From assembly GCF_002024165.1 (NCBI RefSeq), contig NZ_MWQN01000005.1, forward strand, positions 293,557-357,556: 64,000 nt of DNA. The letters are read 5' to 3'. Positions 1 to 10,015 of this stretch are shown here, piece by piece. The translations under genes and the position numbers were made by a program. The first letter of the stretch is position 1; each line of letters starts with the position of its first letter. The DNA comes from Embleya scabrispora (GTDB taxonomy: Bacteria; Actinomycetota; Actinomycetes; Streptomycetales; Streptomycetaceae). Below the pieces are notes generated by a model. The model searched no databases, had not been told where the DNA came from, and saw nothing but the letters and a program-made list of their open reading frames with translations.

Positions 1-388
1 GTGGACACGGCTCGGCCTGTCCCAACATGAAGGTGCAACAGCCGGCGTCGACAACGATGTTCGGGCAGCGCCACGTCCGCCCGTGATCGCGACGCCGCCT
101 CAAGCGACGCGTCCCCTCCATGGGCGTAATGGCCGGTGGCATGAGTACGAGCGGTGGGGCGGACGGTTCTTTCGATTCACCGAGAACGGGCGTTCGATCC
201 ACGCCCTACGGCTCGACACCGCCCGCGCAAGAAACCCGCTGCGAAGGGGTTGCGATCCGCCTTGCGCCAAGTGACGTTGCGCAATCCTCATGACAAGCGC
301 CTGCGGATCCGATAGGAACATCCATGGAAAGGGCCTGTGGGTCAGGTCCGTTGTAGGATCTTCGAACTGCGAGACAAAGGGGACGGGT

Positions 389-724
389 ATGGCTCGCCGC
401 GTGATTACAGAATTCGTCGACGACATCGACGGCAAGACGGGCGCAGGAGTCCAAACACACACGTTCGCGCTGGACGGTGTCCACTACGAGATCGACCTCG
501 GGGAAGACACCTTTCAAACGCTGCTGGATCGGCTCGGTCCGTATTTCGGAGCCGCTCGGAAGATCGGATCGCGTTCGCACGCATCCGGCAAGAGGCCCCG
601 TGCGGCGGCCTTGGGACCCAACCCGGCCGACGTGCGGGAATGGGCCAAGAAACACGGAATCGACGTCAACGCCCGGGGCCGCGTGCCCAACGACGTCATT
701 CAGCAGTACCAGACCGAGAACTGA
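389..724 (+). CDS. lsr2: Lsr2 nucleoid-associated silencer
   Basis: The 111-aa product matches Lsr2 over its whole length. It starts MARRVITEFVDDIDG, has the N-terminal dimerisation domain to about residue 55, a basic linker at 58-72, and a C-terminal DNA-binding domain with the AT-hook-like RGR at 96-98. Lsr2 binds AT-rich minor grooves, bridges DNA and silences foreign genes. The ATG at 389 was chosen over an upstream in-frame ATG because it follows AAAGGGGA and gives the canonical N-terminus. A plasmid-type copy could silence lower-G+C parts of this window, such as 35.6-41 kb; that role is inference. Confidence 0.95.
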   Translation: MARRVITEFVDDIDGKTGAGVQTHTFALDGVHYEIDLGEDTFQTLLDRLGPYFGAARKIGSRSHASGKRPRAAALGPNPADVREWAKKHGIDVNARGRVPNDVIQQYQTEN

Positions 725-964
725 CCGGATCGCACGGGAATCTCGATCTCGGGATCGGACCCGGGGCGTACAGCACCGCTTCACGCCTTGGGCCTCCCGG
801 GAACACCTTCCGGAACCCAGCGGGTTGGCAACGAAGGGAACTCGCACGCTCCGGTCCCGCTTCGAGGGTTTCGGAGTTTGAGGCATCTGGTGGGTACCGA
901 CGACCTGACCGTGAGCGGTCAGGTATCCGAAAGCGACGTGGACTTTGCGGACCGTGGGCGAGGT

Positions 965-1004
965 GAGCGGGCGGCGCCGAGCGTTGTCGTCGCGCCGCCC
1001 GCTC
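965..1004. terminator. hairpin terminator between convergent genes
   Basis: A 13-bp perfect stem (965-977 with 992-1004, GAGCGGGCGGCGC) and a 14-nt loop lie between the convergent lsr2 and HEAT-repeat genes. It probably acts in both directions. There is no strong U-tract, which is usual in actinomycetes. Confidence 0.6.
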
Positions 1005-1069
1005 GGCGGTCGTCAGAAGCGGACGCGATGAGGCGCCCGTTGACGGGCGGAAACCGCCGTTCCTGACGT

Positions 1070-2887
1070 TCACGTGAGCATCCGTTTTGCCGCAGACCGG
1101 AGTTGGGTGTCCATCGGTGTTTCGGTGGGCGGTGCGAAGATGTCGTCGGTCAGCACGCGACGGTCGGTGGTCGCCCACTGCAGGAGGCGCGGTCGCAGGC
1201 GGGACGGGTAGGGCCGCCCGATCGCCAGGAGGATTTCGAGCGTGGCCAGGGGAAGGGTTTCGGCGAGAGCGGTCAGCACCGGAACCGCTGCGGAGCGGTC
1301 GCCGGTGATGCGCCAGTGGGCTTCGGCGGCGCGCAGTCGCGTCCATTCGTGGCCGTTGTGGAGGAAGCCCTCGATCAGGGGGAGCAGCGGCGCGGCCGTC
1401 GGCCCCAGACGCCCCGCTTCCTCCAGGCACCGTGCGTCGTCCTCGAGGCGATGTGCCAACAGGTCGAGCGCCGGGGCCGGGTCGGCGCCGAGGCGGGCGG
1501 CGGCCACCGTTGCGGCGGAGGCGAGTTCGCCGGGGTTTCCGCGGGAGTTGAGGGCGAGCAGGCGGATCAGTTCGGCGTCGCGGATGCCCCAGTCGCCGAA
1601 TCGTCGTACCAGCGCCACGGTGGGGCGTCGACGCAGCACGTTCTTGAGGTCCCCCAGGAGGGCGCGGGCGGCGTGGGGGGTCAAGGTGGCGAGGAGTTCG
1701 TCGGGACATGCGTTGCGGTGGCGCAGCGCGAGGCGTTGGTGGTCGAGGTCTTGGGTGCGGGTGGCGAGCGCGACCAGTGGCCTGGGCTCGGGGTCGGGGA
1801 CGGTGGTGACCAGGCGTTCGTCGCCGAGGAGGCCGAGGGCGAGTTGGGCGAGTTCGGCCGTGGTGGTGTCGGCGAGCGCGTGCGGCATGAGGTTGTCGCC
1901 GAGCGAAGGGTCTGGGTCGATGGTCCCGGGAACCCAGGAGATGACGGCACAGAGGAGCTCGGACAGGTCCCAGGGCGTGGTCGGGTGGGGGAGGGCGGCG
2001 GCGAGGAGGGCGAGGGTGTCGTGCTCGCGGTCGCGCCAGTGGGTGGAGAGTTCGTGGGCTCGGCGTGCACCGCGGCCTTCGGCGTTGCCCTGCGCGATCC
2101 AGGCGCGGGCCACCGTCGCGGTGGCGTCCGGGTCGTGGGCCAGGACGGCGGCGACGCGGGAGTCGGTGTCGCCGATCCCGGGAAAGAACTCGAGCCGGTT
2201 GACCGCCAGTTCGCTGTCGCCCCCGGCTTCCGCCAGGACCGCGACCAGATCCGCCGGATACGGGGCCTGTTCCTGTTCCAGGAGCGCCAGGGCGGCGACT
2301 GCGCGGACGGCCGCGACCGGGTCGATGAGCGCTTCATGGAGGCGCCGCGTGCGGGCCGGCGGGTCGGGATCGATGCGGGTGAGGACGATCAGGGCCTCCG
2401 CGCGGACGGCGGGGGGTGCGTCCGTCGCGTAGGTCGCCGCAAGTTCGCGCGTCGCCGCCGGCAGGCTCTGCGCGCTCGCGCGGCGGGCCACGCGCACCGC
2501 GCTGCGGCGCACCCGCGGGTCGTCGTCGCCGAGCAGGTGCAACAGGCCGGCGACTTCCACCCCGACCGCCGCGTGCCCCTCTTCCTCGTCGCCGGCCCAC
2601 GGCGTGGGGCCTTGGCCCCCCGCGCCCGCGAGCAACGCGAGCACACTCGCTCGTCCGTGAGGGGCCTGCACGGCGGCGTGGGCGAGGAAGGGCACGGCCG
2701 CCACGGTCGCCGGATACACCGTTCCCTGGTGCAACACATGGTTGAACAGCTCGCTCAGGGCCGTGTCGGCGCGATCCGCGTCGTCGCCGTACAGGGCCCG
2801 TATCCGGTCCGGGACGTCGGTGCCGTCCCCGTAGGCGTGGTACAGCGACTGCCAGTCGATCGTGTCGAGTTCCTCGGGTGATCTCAC
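1070..2887 (-). CDS. HEAT-repeat protein
   Basis: A 605-aa alanine- and leucine-rich protein built of helical repeats. Segments such as LLGDDDPRVRRSAVRVARR and ALIDPVAAVRAVAALALLE are typical of HEAT/PBS-lyase-like repeats, which act as protein-interaction scaffolds. No catalytic motif is seen. The GTG at 2887 (VRSPEELDTIDW) was chosen because the long upstream extension has non-coding composition. It converges on lsr2. The specific partner is unknown. Confidence 0.75.
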   Translation of the reverse strand: MRSPEELDTIDWQSLYHAYGDGTDVPDRIRALYGDDADRADTALSELFNHVLHQGTVYPATVAAVPFLAHAAVQAPHGRASVLALLAGAGGQGPTPWAGDEEEGHAAVGVEVAGLLHLLGDDDPRVRRSAVRVARRASAQSLPAATRELAATYATDAPPAVRAEALIVLTRIDPDPPARTRRLHEALIDPVAAVRAVAALALLEQEQAPYPADLVAVLAEAGGDSELAVNRLEFFPGIGDTDSRVAAVLAHDPDATATVARAWIAQGNAEGRGARRAHELSTHWRDREHDTLALLAAALPHPTTPWDLSELLCAVISWVPGTIDPDPSLGDNLMPHALADTTTAELAQLALGLLGDERLVTTVPDPEPRPLVALATRTQDLDHQRLALRHRNACPDELLATLTPHAARALLGDLKNVLRRRPTVALVRRFGDWGIRDAELIRLLALNSRGNPGELASAATVAAARLGADPAPALDLLAHRLEDDARCLEEAGRLGPTAAPLLPLIEGFLHNGHEWTRLRAAEAHWRITGDRSAAVPVLTALAETLPLATLEILLAIGRPYPSRLRPRLLQWATTDRRVLTDDIFAPPTETPMDTQLRSAAKRMLT

Positions 2888-3137
2888 GCCGGCGAACAGT
2901 AGCGCCCCGGACCGCCATCCCAGGGCGCACGGATGACCGCAACGAAGAGGCGCGGTGCGGGCGTTGCCTCCAGGCCTGCGGAGCCTGATAACGGGACGCC
3001 TGGTGGCGCCGTTGTGGTCCGCAGGCGCCACGGCGAACCACAACGTGGGCCTGTTTGCCCGACAGCCTGGCCCGGACGACCCCATATCCGTACAGTGATT
3101 CTTGGCATACTCGGTGTGCCCGAATTGGGGAGGGCGT

Positions 3138-3278
3138 ATGCGTTTCCAGGTTGTCATCGCGAACGAGAGCCAGGATCCGGACAAGACCGACCATCCCGGT
3201 CAGCCGTGGACACCCCCGCAGAATCCGCCGTCGCCCGACGGCACCACTCCGGACGGCTCCGGCAAGCACAAGAAGTGA
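3138..3278 (+). CDS. 46-aa peptide, candidate RiPP precursor
   Basis: This short ORF is supported by its GTGA overlap with the methyltransferase gene at 3275, which implies translational coupling. The peptide starts MRFQVVIANESQ. Its second half is rich in Pro, Thr, Ser and Asp, with two Asp-Gly pairs (SPDGTTPDGSG) and a basic KHKK end. It has no Cys. Asp-Gly is the sequence most prone to aspartimide formation, and PIMT-like enzymes in graspetide, lanthipeptide and imiditide clusters methylate precursor Asp residues to form aspartimide. A precursor role is inferred from this arrangement. A GGGGAGGGCG stretch just upstream may serve as the ribosome binding site. Confidence 0.6.
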   Translation: MRFQVVIANESQDPDKTDHPGQPWTPPQNPPSPDGTTPDGSGKHKK

Positions 3279-4459
3279 CCCTCGCCGCAAACCACTTGCG
3301 CCCCGGCCGAGCACGACTGCACCGCGCGCTCCTGGAGTCCGCGGCCATGCCCTCGGCCTGGTCGTCCGCATTCGAAGCGATCGACCGCGCTTGGTTTTTG
3401 CCCCGGGTGATGTGGCCCTTCGACATGACCGGCTCCGCCAGCACCGTCCGCGACCGTGACACGGACCCCGATGCCTGGTACGAGGCCGCCGACGCGAACG
3501 TCCCCATCACCACCCAGTGGGACGACGGCCGACACACCGGCCCCGCCCCCGGCCGCGTACCGACCTCCTCGGCGTCCATGCCCAGCGTCGTCGCGTCCAT
3601 GCTCGGCGATCTCGACGCGCAGCCTGGCCACAACGTGTTGGAGATCGGCACCGGCACCGGCTGGAATGCCGCCCTGCTCACCCACCGCCTCGGCGCCGGC
3701 CACGTCACCACCGTCGAAATCGACCCGGCCGTCGCCGCCGACGCTGAAAAGGCCCTGCACACCCACGGCCTGCACCCCACCGTGATTACCGACGACGGCC
3801 TCCTCGGCCATCCGCCGTCGGCGCCCTACGATCGCATCATCGCCACCGCGGGCCTGCGCCGGGTTCCCCACGCGTGGGTGGAACAGACACGCCCGGGCGG
3901 AGTGATCGTCGCCCCGTGGGGGACCCCGATGACCAACGCCGACCACATCGTGCGCCTGATCGTCGCCGACGACGGTCGCAGCGCGTCGGGTCGGTTCACC
4001 ACACCGGTCGAGTTCATGAAAATCCGCTCCCAGCGCCCGCGACACTTGGACCAGGCCGCGTACCTGCCCGACGGATTCCCCGGCGACGCCACCACGAGCA
4101 CCACGACGCTGACCGCACGAAAAGCGGGTTTCGAGGATCCGCTTCGACATCCGGTCATGACGGCCGCCTCCCTGCTCGTTACCGACTGCGCGCTCCTGAG
4201 CGACCGTCGGGAGACGGCGGTCAGTGTCTGGCTGTACGGACTCACCGACCGCTCCTGGGCAGCCGCGATCCTGCACGACACGCATCCGAACGGCGTGGTG
4301 TACCAAAGCGGCCCTCGACGCCTGTGGGACGAGATCGAAGCCGCCCACCGCCGATGGACCACGATGGGCCGCCCGGCCTCCGACCGCTTCGGCCTCACCG
4401 TCGACGCCGACGGCGAACACCCGTGGCTCGACACCCCCACCAACCGACTTCACGGATAG
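3275..4459 (+). CDS. PIMT-type O-methyltransferase
   Basis: A 394-aa SAM-dependent methyltransferase of the protein-L-isoaspartate methyltransferase fold. Motif I is VLEIGTGTGWNA (121-132), followed by the acidic TTVEID (145-150). It is longer than a housekeeping PIMT (about 210 aa) because of N- and C-terminal extensions, as in PIMT homologues that modify peptides. The GTG start overlaps the stop of the 46-aa ORF, so this pair is the likely functional unit. No ATP-grasp or lanthipeptide synthetase lies nearby, which favours a precursor-plus-methyltransferase (imiditide-like) arrangement. An alternative is a stand-alone repair-type methyltransferase. Confidence 0.85.
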   Translation: MTLAANHLRPGRARLHRALLESAAMPSAWSSAFEAIDRAWFLPRVMWPFDMTGSASTVRDRDTDPDAWYEAADANVPITTQWDDGRHTGPAPGRVPTSSASMPSVVASMLGDLDAQPGHNVLEIGTGTGWNAALLTHRLGAGHVTTVEIDPAVAADAEKALHTHGLHPTVITDDGLLGHPPSAPYDRIIATAGLRRVPHAWVEQTRPGGVIVAPWGTPMTNADHIVRLIVADDGRSASGRFTTPVEFMKIRSQRPRHLDQAAYLPDGFPGDATTSTTTLTARKAGFEDPLRHPVMTAASLLVTDCALLSDRRETAVSVWLYGLTDRSWAAAILHDTHPNGVVYQSGPRRLWDEIEAAHRRWTTMGRPASDRFGLTVDADGEHPWLDTPTNRLHG

Positions 4460-5261
4460 CCATCGGCCGCAACGCGAACCGCCGCCGACCTCATCCCGTC
4501 GACGAACGAGGTCTACCGTCGGAGAACATCCCGCGGTTCCGTCGGAAGTCGAGGTCGCCGCACTGTCGGATCCTCTCCTTCGCGAGGTCCCGGCCAGCTT
4601 CCACTCGATCGAAGGTGGTCTGCTCCCGCCCGGAGCGCGCAAGAATCGGGTCACCCCGGCCCGCGAGATCTGGCTCCACGTCCTGGTCCGCGCACACGCG
4701 GAAAACGAATCCGACCACTGGCCGCCGTGCGGACACGCACCACTTGCGGAACCGTCTATATCGGCATCCTCAACGCACCACCCCGAGACAGGACCTACGG
4801 CAACTACCGCAGCCCGACCGCCTCCCTCTCACGATCAACGCCCGAAGCAACACCGCTTGATGAAGGTCCTCCGTCCGGTCAACTCCTGGTGCCGTTGCGG
4901 GAGACGTCGTCGAAAACGTGGAGGTCTCGGGCATGGCAGCGCTCGGGACAGCGGCCGAGTGGCGTCACCGAGTTCCACCCGTGCCGACAGCACGCTTCGT
5001 AAGACCGCAGAACCAAAACACAATCCGAATCGGACAGCATCCGTCCCGTTCCGAAACAACCCTCCGAATACGTACAACCGGCGCGTTGACGGCAAGCGTT
5101 CCGACCGATCGTCGTGTCGCGCGACACCGGACCACGGCGTACGGAATTCTGTGTGACATCGAGGACACACGCGAGCGCGACTCCCCTGCGACCGTGCGGG
5201 TCGGTCGCAGCGTCCGACGGCATGGTCGTGCCGGTTCGCCGGCGAAGGGAAACGGATCGGC
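4460..5261. other. gene-poor stretch, possible gene remnant
   Basis: About 800 bp without a convincing gene. One plus-strand frame around 4540-4750 has protein-like composition (for example PAREIWLHVLVRAHAENESD) but no start codon or ribosome site, so it may be a decayed gene. Nothing else is seen. Confidence 0.4.
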
Positions 5262-6062
5262 GTGGAACGGATCGCCTGGGATGCCCTGTCGGTACGCACG
5301 CGCACGGCCGTGCACGCGCTGACCGGACGGATCCACTCGGCCCGGCCCGTGGAAGGAGGACACCACAGCGCGCTCGCGGTGCACCTGGACACCACAGACG
5401 GGCCGGTGTTTGTCAAAGGGATACGCGCAGACCACCCGCTGGCTTCGGCGCAACGACGCGAGGCACGAATCGGTGAGAGCCTGGCAGGTGTCGGGCCCCG
5501 GGTGCTATGGCAGTTGCTCGTCGACGGCTGGGATCTGGTGGGATTCGAGTTCGTGCACGGACGTCACGCCCAGTATCACGAGCACTCCCGTGACCTGAAC
5601 CTGCTGGCCGACACGCTCACCGTCCTGGCGAACCTTCCCTTGCCGGCCGCCGAGGTGCCATCCGCAGCGACGCGGTGGGCGGTCCGCCCCGAAGACACGG
5701 ACCTTCGTGCGGCATTACAGGGGCACACGCTGTGCCACGCCGACTTCAATCCGGAGAACATCCTCGTGACTCCGGACAGGCTCGTGCTGGTGGACTGGGG
5801 ATGGGCGGTACGCGGACCGGCGTGGCTGGACCCGGCACTGGTTGTCATCCGTCTCATTGCCACCGGCGGCCAAACACCGCCAACCGCACAATCGTGGGCG
5901 ATGCGGATGCCGGCGTGGCGTGGAGTGCCCGATCGAGTGATCACCGACTTTGCCAAGGCCGAGGCCCGGCTGTGGGACGACATCGCCGAGCGCCGCCCGG
6001 AGCCCTGGTCGCGCGCGCTGGCCGACGCCGCGCACGCCTGGGTTGCCCACCGTATGTCCTGA
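5262..6062 (+). CDS. aminoglycoside phosphotransferase-family kinase
   Basis: A 266-aa protein of the APH/choline kinase fold. It has the VFVKG lysine (K52), the catalytic loop HADFNPEN (159-166, with D161 as base and N166), and the metal-binding DWGWA (178-182). The GTG start at 5262 follows GAAGGGA. Such proteins phosphorylate small molecules, but the substrate cannot be read from sequence, so antibiotic resistance should not be assumed. The gene stands alone. Confidence 0.85.
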   Translation: MERIAWDALSVRTRTAVHALTGRIHSARPVEGGHHSALAVHLDTTDGPVFVKGIRADHPLASAQRREARIGESLAGVGPRVLWQLLVDGWDLVGFEFVHGRHAQYHEHSRDLNLLADTLTVLANLPLPAAEVPSAATRWAVRPEDTDLRAALQGHTLCHADFNPENILVTPDRLVLVDWGWAVRGPAWLDPALVVIRLIATGGQTPPTAQSWAMRMPAWRGVPDRVITDFAKAEARLWDDIAERRPEPWSRALADAAHAWVAHRMS

Positions 6063-6439
6063 ACAAGGCGAACAGGCAGCTCGGCCAACCGGCCGTTCGA
6101 GCCCGGCGGTTCAGGCGCCCTTCCCGCGCCGCAACCGCGGCGCCCGCCCCTGCCGAAACCTTCAGGCGGGCCCGACCCTTCGGGAGGGCATACGTCGGCC
6201 GCCGATTGAGGGAGAGGCTTCCTGCGGGAACCTGACCCGCGGAAACCACGGCGCGACCAGGCAGGTTGTTTGTGCAAAGCGTCACAACCGCGCGTTCGCA
6301 TCGACGCGGCACCTTCCCACACACCGATCGCGTCGGCTCACCGTGCGTCGGCACTCGGCCGTCGCGGTTGTGTTGTCACTCCTCAGCGAGGGAACCCGCT
6401 GGCACACTCCCTCAGGACCACCCGGAGGGGAAGGTCTCG

Positions 6440-7310
6440 ACCCGAACCCACGCCCACGGTCCGCCGAATCACTCCAAGAAGCGTTCGCGAAAGCCCGGAT
6501 CACGGCGTCGGCCAGATGGATCTCCAAGAACGCCGTGACGCGGCTCTCGAATTCGTCCAGGGTCGCATCGGGATACGACTCCCACGTACGCGCGACAAGG
6601 TCGACGTGCTCGGACCAGGCCACGTCCAATTCGGAACGAGAAGCCTCGGCGCATGCGATGCGCCCCCGTCCCTGCGTCCGCGTAACCGCTCCGTGTAGCG
6701 GCGGGCGTGCGAGTCCACCGTCACGGAGTGCCGCAGGACGCGGTACGAGCAGTCCAGGCCGCGCGTCGCCACGTCGAGCAGAGCGACGATGTCCGACGGC
6801 GATCCCCGCTCGGGCGAGACCGTCGCCCGCAGCGCCCGGCAGCGCTCCTCCGACTCGGCCAGTACCTCCCATCGACGCAGTTGTACCGCCATGTGGCGCG
6901 CAGCCGACCCCATCACCTCCCGGTACCGTGCATCGACGACCCGGGACTCGGCGGGACGCAGGTCCACGACCCCCAGTCCGAAAACCTGACGACGAACGGC
7001 CCCGTAGGAAACCGACGAGCGGAGCCCCCCGTATGGCCGTGTACTTGCGGACATACGCGCGGACGTTGCCCACATTGACGATCCTCTGGCGCTCCTCGAG
7101 ACGAAGACCCACCCGGGCGGCCAGCGCCTGGTGCAGCCCGGACTCGAAGCGCGAGGCCGCCACAAGCGCCGGATGCGGACCAAGCCCCGTAAGAGCGACC
7201 ATCCTTGGCTGCGGCGAATCGATCGCCGCGACGAACGAGGCAGCAGCGTGGTGGCGTTGACCGGGCAGACACCGATCGTCGATCCACGTCGATTGCGCGA
7301 GCCGAACTCG
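6440..7310 (-). pseudogene. frameshifted unknown gene
   Basis: One protein appears spread over two or more frames on the minus strand. Roughly 7295-7020 encodes QSTWIDD...NVGNVRAYVRKYTAIRG in one frame. Roughly 6980-6690 continues in another (VVDLRPAESRVVDARYREV). Roughly 6690-6440 returns to the first (SELDVAWSEHVDLVARTWES). No family was recognised. The shifts could be real decay or missed bases. Flanking boundaries are approximate. Confidence 0.5.
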
Positions 7311-7510
7311 GTGCGGCTCGTGCGCGGATGTCGAAACGCGGCGCCGTCCCGAACGTGGTGGGTGTGCGTCGGACGCGCAGGAGGCGGGATGGCCCAATGC
7401 CTTCCGTCGTGCCGGACGACGCCCTCACTTCGCCGATCGTCCGCGTTTGTATACGCGGGCGGCACTGAAGACGAGGGAGCCGGCTGCCGCAGGAGCCATT
7501 GCCTGGGGGA

Positions 7511-8161
7511 TTACGCCGATGCGTCGCTGGGAGTCCAGATGGTCGCTCGTTCGATCATGGTGATGGCGCCCGGTACGTTACGCGTGGGATGGAGATTGAA
7601 CACGCCCGTCGCGCACGTGGCAAGGGTCGCCGGCTCCACGCGCCAGTCAGTGCTCCAATCCGGCAGCGGTAGGGCCGCCGGAGCCCCGTCGGGTCCGATG
7701 AGCCGGGCGAGTTCCTCCAGCAGTCGGCGGCGCCACTGGCGTTTCATGGGGCCGACGTCGTTGTACCGGGCGTACTCCTGCCCGTGGGCGCTGTCGCGGA
7801 CCCACCGACCGAAGAGCCGCATGACGATGGTGGCCGTGTGCTCGGCCGCGGCCAGAACGGCGGGCAGTTCGACGGCGGCGCGGGCCACGCGTCCTGCCGG
7901 GCCGGACAGGTCCCAGCCGTGGCGGCAGATCAGGAAGTCCTCGGAGAACGCGGACGTGTCCACCCCGTAATTTTGGGCGATGGTCGCGACCATTGACTGA
8001 CGCAGGTTCCCGTGGCCGCCGTTGTCGTACACCCGGAACCGGATGTATCCGCATTCACGAACCATACGCAGCCGACCCTCGGCGTACGCCAACGTCATGC
8101 GCGGTCCGGACCAGTTCCGCACCGACTCTCGTGCCCAATCCTCCAGCATGGACAACGTCAT
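7511..8161 (-). CDS. hypothetical protein, 216 aa
   Basis: The product is not recognised. It is a soluble protein with Trp/Arg-rich segments (GYIRFRVYDNGGHGN, DFLICRHGWDLSG, MKRQWRRRLLEELARLI). The ATG at 8161 was chosen because GGAGAG lies about 10 nt upstream and the sequence further upstream loses protein-like composition. It lies 470 bp downstream of the helicase-like gene on the same strand, beyond a strong terminator, so it is probably expressed separately. Confidence 0.6.
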   Translation of the reverse strand: MTLSMLEDWARESVRNWSGPRMTLAYAEGRLRMVRECGYIRFRVYDNGGHGNLRQSMVATIAQNYGVDTSAFSEDFLICRHGWDLSGPAGRVARAAVELPAVLAAAEHTATIVMRLFGRWVRDSAHGQEYARYNDVGPMKRQWRRRLLEELARLIGPDGAPAALPLPDWSTDWRVEPATLATCATGVFNLHPTRNVPGAITMIERATIWTPSDASA

Positions 8162-8586
8162 TGGGAAACTCTCCGTCTCATGCGCGCCGTCCGGCGCAGG
8201 ATCGACTGCAGTGGTGATGGTGTCGGCGGTGGAGCGCACCGGAGGAGCACAGGGAACGCGGCTGCCGCGTGTACCCCGCGTCGGCGGGCGGCCCGTAGGG
8301 ACCGGTCTTCGACACGCGTCCGCTCCTCGGGCGAAAGGATCGTGCTGTTCGCTCAACCCAGAGCGGCGGAAGCCGCAGCGTTGTGCGGCCACGTGACGTG
8401 CGGCGGCCGGGGCGGGCCCGTTGCGGTGAAACCGCGACGCCGATGTACCCAGACACAGGTGTCGGGACCCGGTTGCCTGTCGGACCCTGCGGTTGTGCCC
8501 CTTCAGCAATGTTGCCGGGCAACGTGACATGGGGACACTGGTCTGCCCCCCTCCCGGCGCCCGGCGTCACGGGGAGGGGTGGGGTG

Positions 8587-8630
8587 GGCTTCGTCGGGCG
8601 CCCGCTTGCACACGGGCGCCCGACGAAGCC
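8587..8630 (-). terminator. strong hairpin terminator of the MoxR operon
   Basis: A perfect 18-bp inverted repeat (8587-8604, GGCTTCGTCGGGCGCCCG, with 8613-8630) and an 8-nt loop lie directly after the stop codon at 8632. It is the longest perfect stem I noticed in the window. Confidence 0.8.
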
Positions 8631-8631
8631 G

Positions 8632-9966
8632 TCACACCTGGGGGAGCAACGACAACCTCTCCAGCAACCGCAGGTGCTCCACGGCGCCGGGCGTTCCGGC
8701 GGGCGCGGCGAACAGAACGTCCTCGATCGCGGGATCGGTGACGATGGTCAGGTGCGCGCTGTGCCGGGTGAGCAGCACGCAAGCCCGACCGAGATCGGTG
8801 GCGAACGGACCGATGCCCCGATGCCCGATCAAGGGATGCAGCACCACAGTCGCGGGTCGTTCGGAACCCTGGAGTTGGTTCGCCGTGCCCACCACGACGC
8901 CGGGGTGGGCTTCCAAGAGTGCGCGGACGGCGGACGACTGGATCACATGCGGGCACACCACCGCGATGTCGGAAGCCTCCAGGGGGCGCGTGGGGTGCCC
9001 TTCGCGTTCCAGAACGTGTCCGTCGAGCAGTTCGTCAACTCGCCGCGCAACGGCTGCCGTCGCGCGGGGATCCGCACGCCCCGCCGAGGCAGAAACGGTG
9101 CGACGCACGACTTCGGGCAGAGCCTCACCGTCCGGTCGGCGAACGGCGGTGGGGGGACGGCGGGACGTGAAGGGTTGCTGCGGATAGAACACGGGTTGGA
9201 TCAACGCCGTGGTGTCCGACCCCAGACGCCATGTATGAGGCAGATCCACTACGGTCGTGACTTCGGGAAACTTGCGCATCAGGACCTCGGGAGACGGCAG
9301 ATGCGGCGCGTGCGGATCACGCTCCCAGCGGGCGGGAATCTGGGCGGTGACCATCGGCGGGATCTGCCCGGGATCCCCCACACACACGATCTGTTGGGCA
9401 AACGCTCCGAGGGGTTCGAGTTTGGCTGCGGACATCTGCCACGCTTCGTCGATCATCATCACGTCGCAGGCCATGGCGTCGGCGTTGCGGTACATCCAGC
9501 TTTCCGCCGTGGCCACGATGACGCCCCCGTTGCGGAACCGGGACGTGACGTGTCGGGCGGTGACCACCCGCAGCCCGGGTATACGGGGTGTTTCGGGATC
9601 GTCCTGTTTCCAGACGAGAACGACACGGTCGGTCAAGGCGGCCACTCGGGTGGCGAGTTCGATCGCCTGCATGCGGGTCTGTGCCGCGAGTCCGACCCGC
9701 AGGCCGGCACGGGTTCCCAGTGCGGCGGCGGCCAGTGAGACGAATCGGGTCTTCCCGGCTCCGGGGGGCGAACGGACGACCGTGGCCGGATCGCCGCTCC
9801 AGATCGCCTGCAAGGCCCGTGCCGTGTGCGGAACGTCCAGGAGTTCGTAACCGGCCCACGGCCGAAGAAGCGTTGCCGGCTCCGATTGCGGGATGACGGG
9901 CGTGGACGGCGGGGGTTCGCCCACGGCACCGGCGGGCTCACCGGAAGGTGAAACGTTGATCAACAT
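8632..9966 (-). CDS. SF1-like helicase / P-loop ATPase
   Basis: A 444-aa protein with superfamily-1 helicase hallmarks: Walker A SPPGAGKTR (66-74), Walker B MMIDEAW (170-176) and motif III CVGDPGQIPP (195-204). A C-terminal portion contains GTANQLQGSERP, like helicase motif V/VI regions of Upf1/RecD-like proteins. The ATG at 9966 follows CAGGAAC. It is the last gene of the MoxR-VWA operon, separated from the preceding gene by a small hairpin. A nucleic-acid ATPase or translocase role within that operon is likely; the substrate is unknown. Confidence 0.8.
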   Translation of the reverse strand: MLINVSPSGEPAGAVGEPPPSTPVIPQSEPATLLRPWAGYELLDVPHTARALQAIWSGDPATVVRSPPGAGKTRFVSLAAAALGTRAGLRVGLAAQTRMQAIELATRVAALTDRVVLVWKQDDPETPRIPGLRVVTARHVTSRFRNGGVIVATAESWMYRNADAMACDVMMIDEAWQMSAAKLEPLGAFAQQIVCVGDPGQIPPMVTAQIPARWERDPHAPHLPSPEVLMRKFPEVTTVVDLPHTWRLGSDTTALIQPVFYPQQPFTSRRPPTAVRRPDGEALPEVVRRTVSASAGRADPRATAAVARRVDELLDGHVLEREGHPTRPLEASDIAVVCPHVIQSSAVRALLEAHPGVVVGTANQLQGSERPATVVLHPLIGHRGIGPFATDLGRACVLLTRHSAHLTIVTDPAIEDVLFAAPAGTPGAVEHLRLLERLSLLPQV

Positions 9967-9985
9967 GGGTGTTCCTGTAGGTCGG

Positions 9986-10013
9986 GGCGGGCTCCGCGAA
10001 CACGGAGCCCGCC
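9986..10013 (-). terminator. intra-operon hairpin
   Basis: An 11-bp stem (GGCGGGCTCCG with its complement) and a 6-nt loop sit between the stop at 10016 and the helicase start at 9966. It could attenuate or stabilise the operon transcript. Confidence 0.45.
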
Positions 10014-10015
10014 GA

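Noticed and set aside
5262..6062. Calling the phosphotransferase an antibiotic-resistance gene
   Set aside because: The kinase motifs are clear, but nothing in sequence or context identifies an antibiotic substrate.
8549..8578. CCCTCCC...GGGGAGGG hairpin as a regulon palindrome
   Set aside because: The arms differ from the family, there is no TAnnnT box at 32-34 bp, and it sits next to the operon terminator rather than a gene start.
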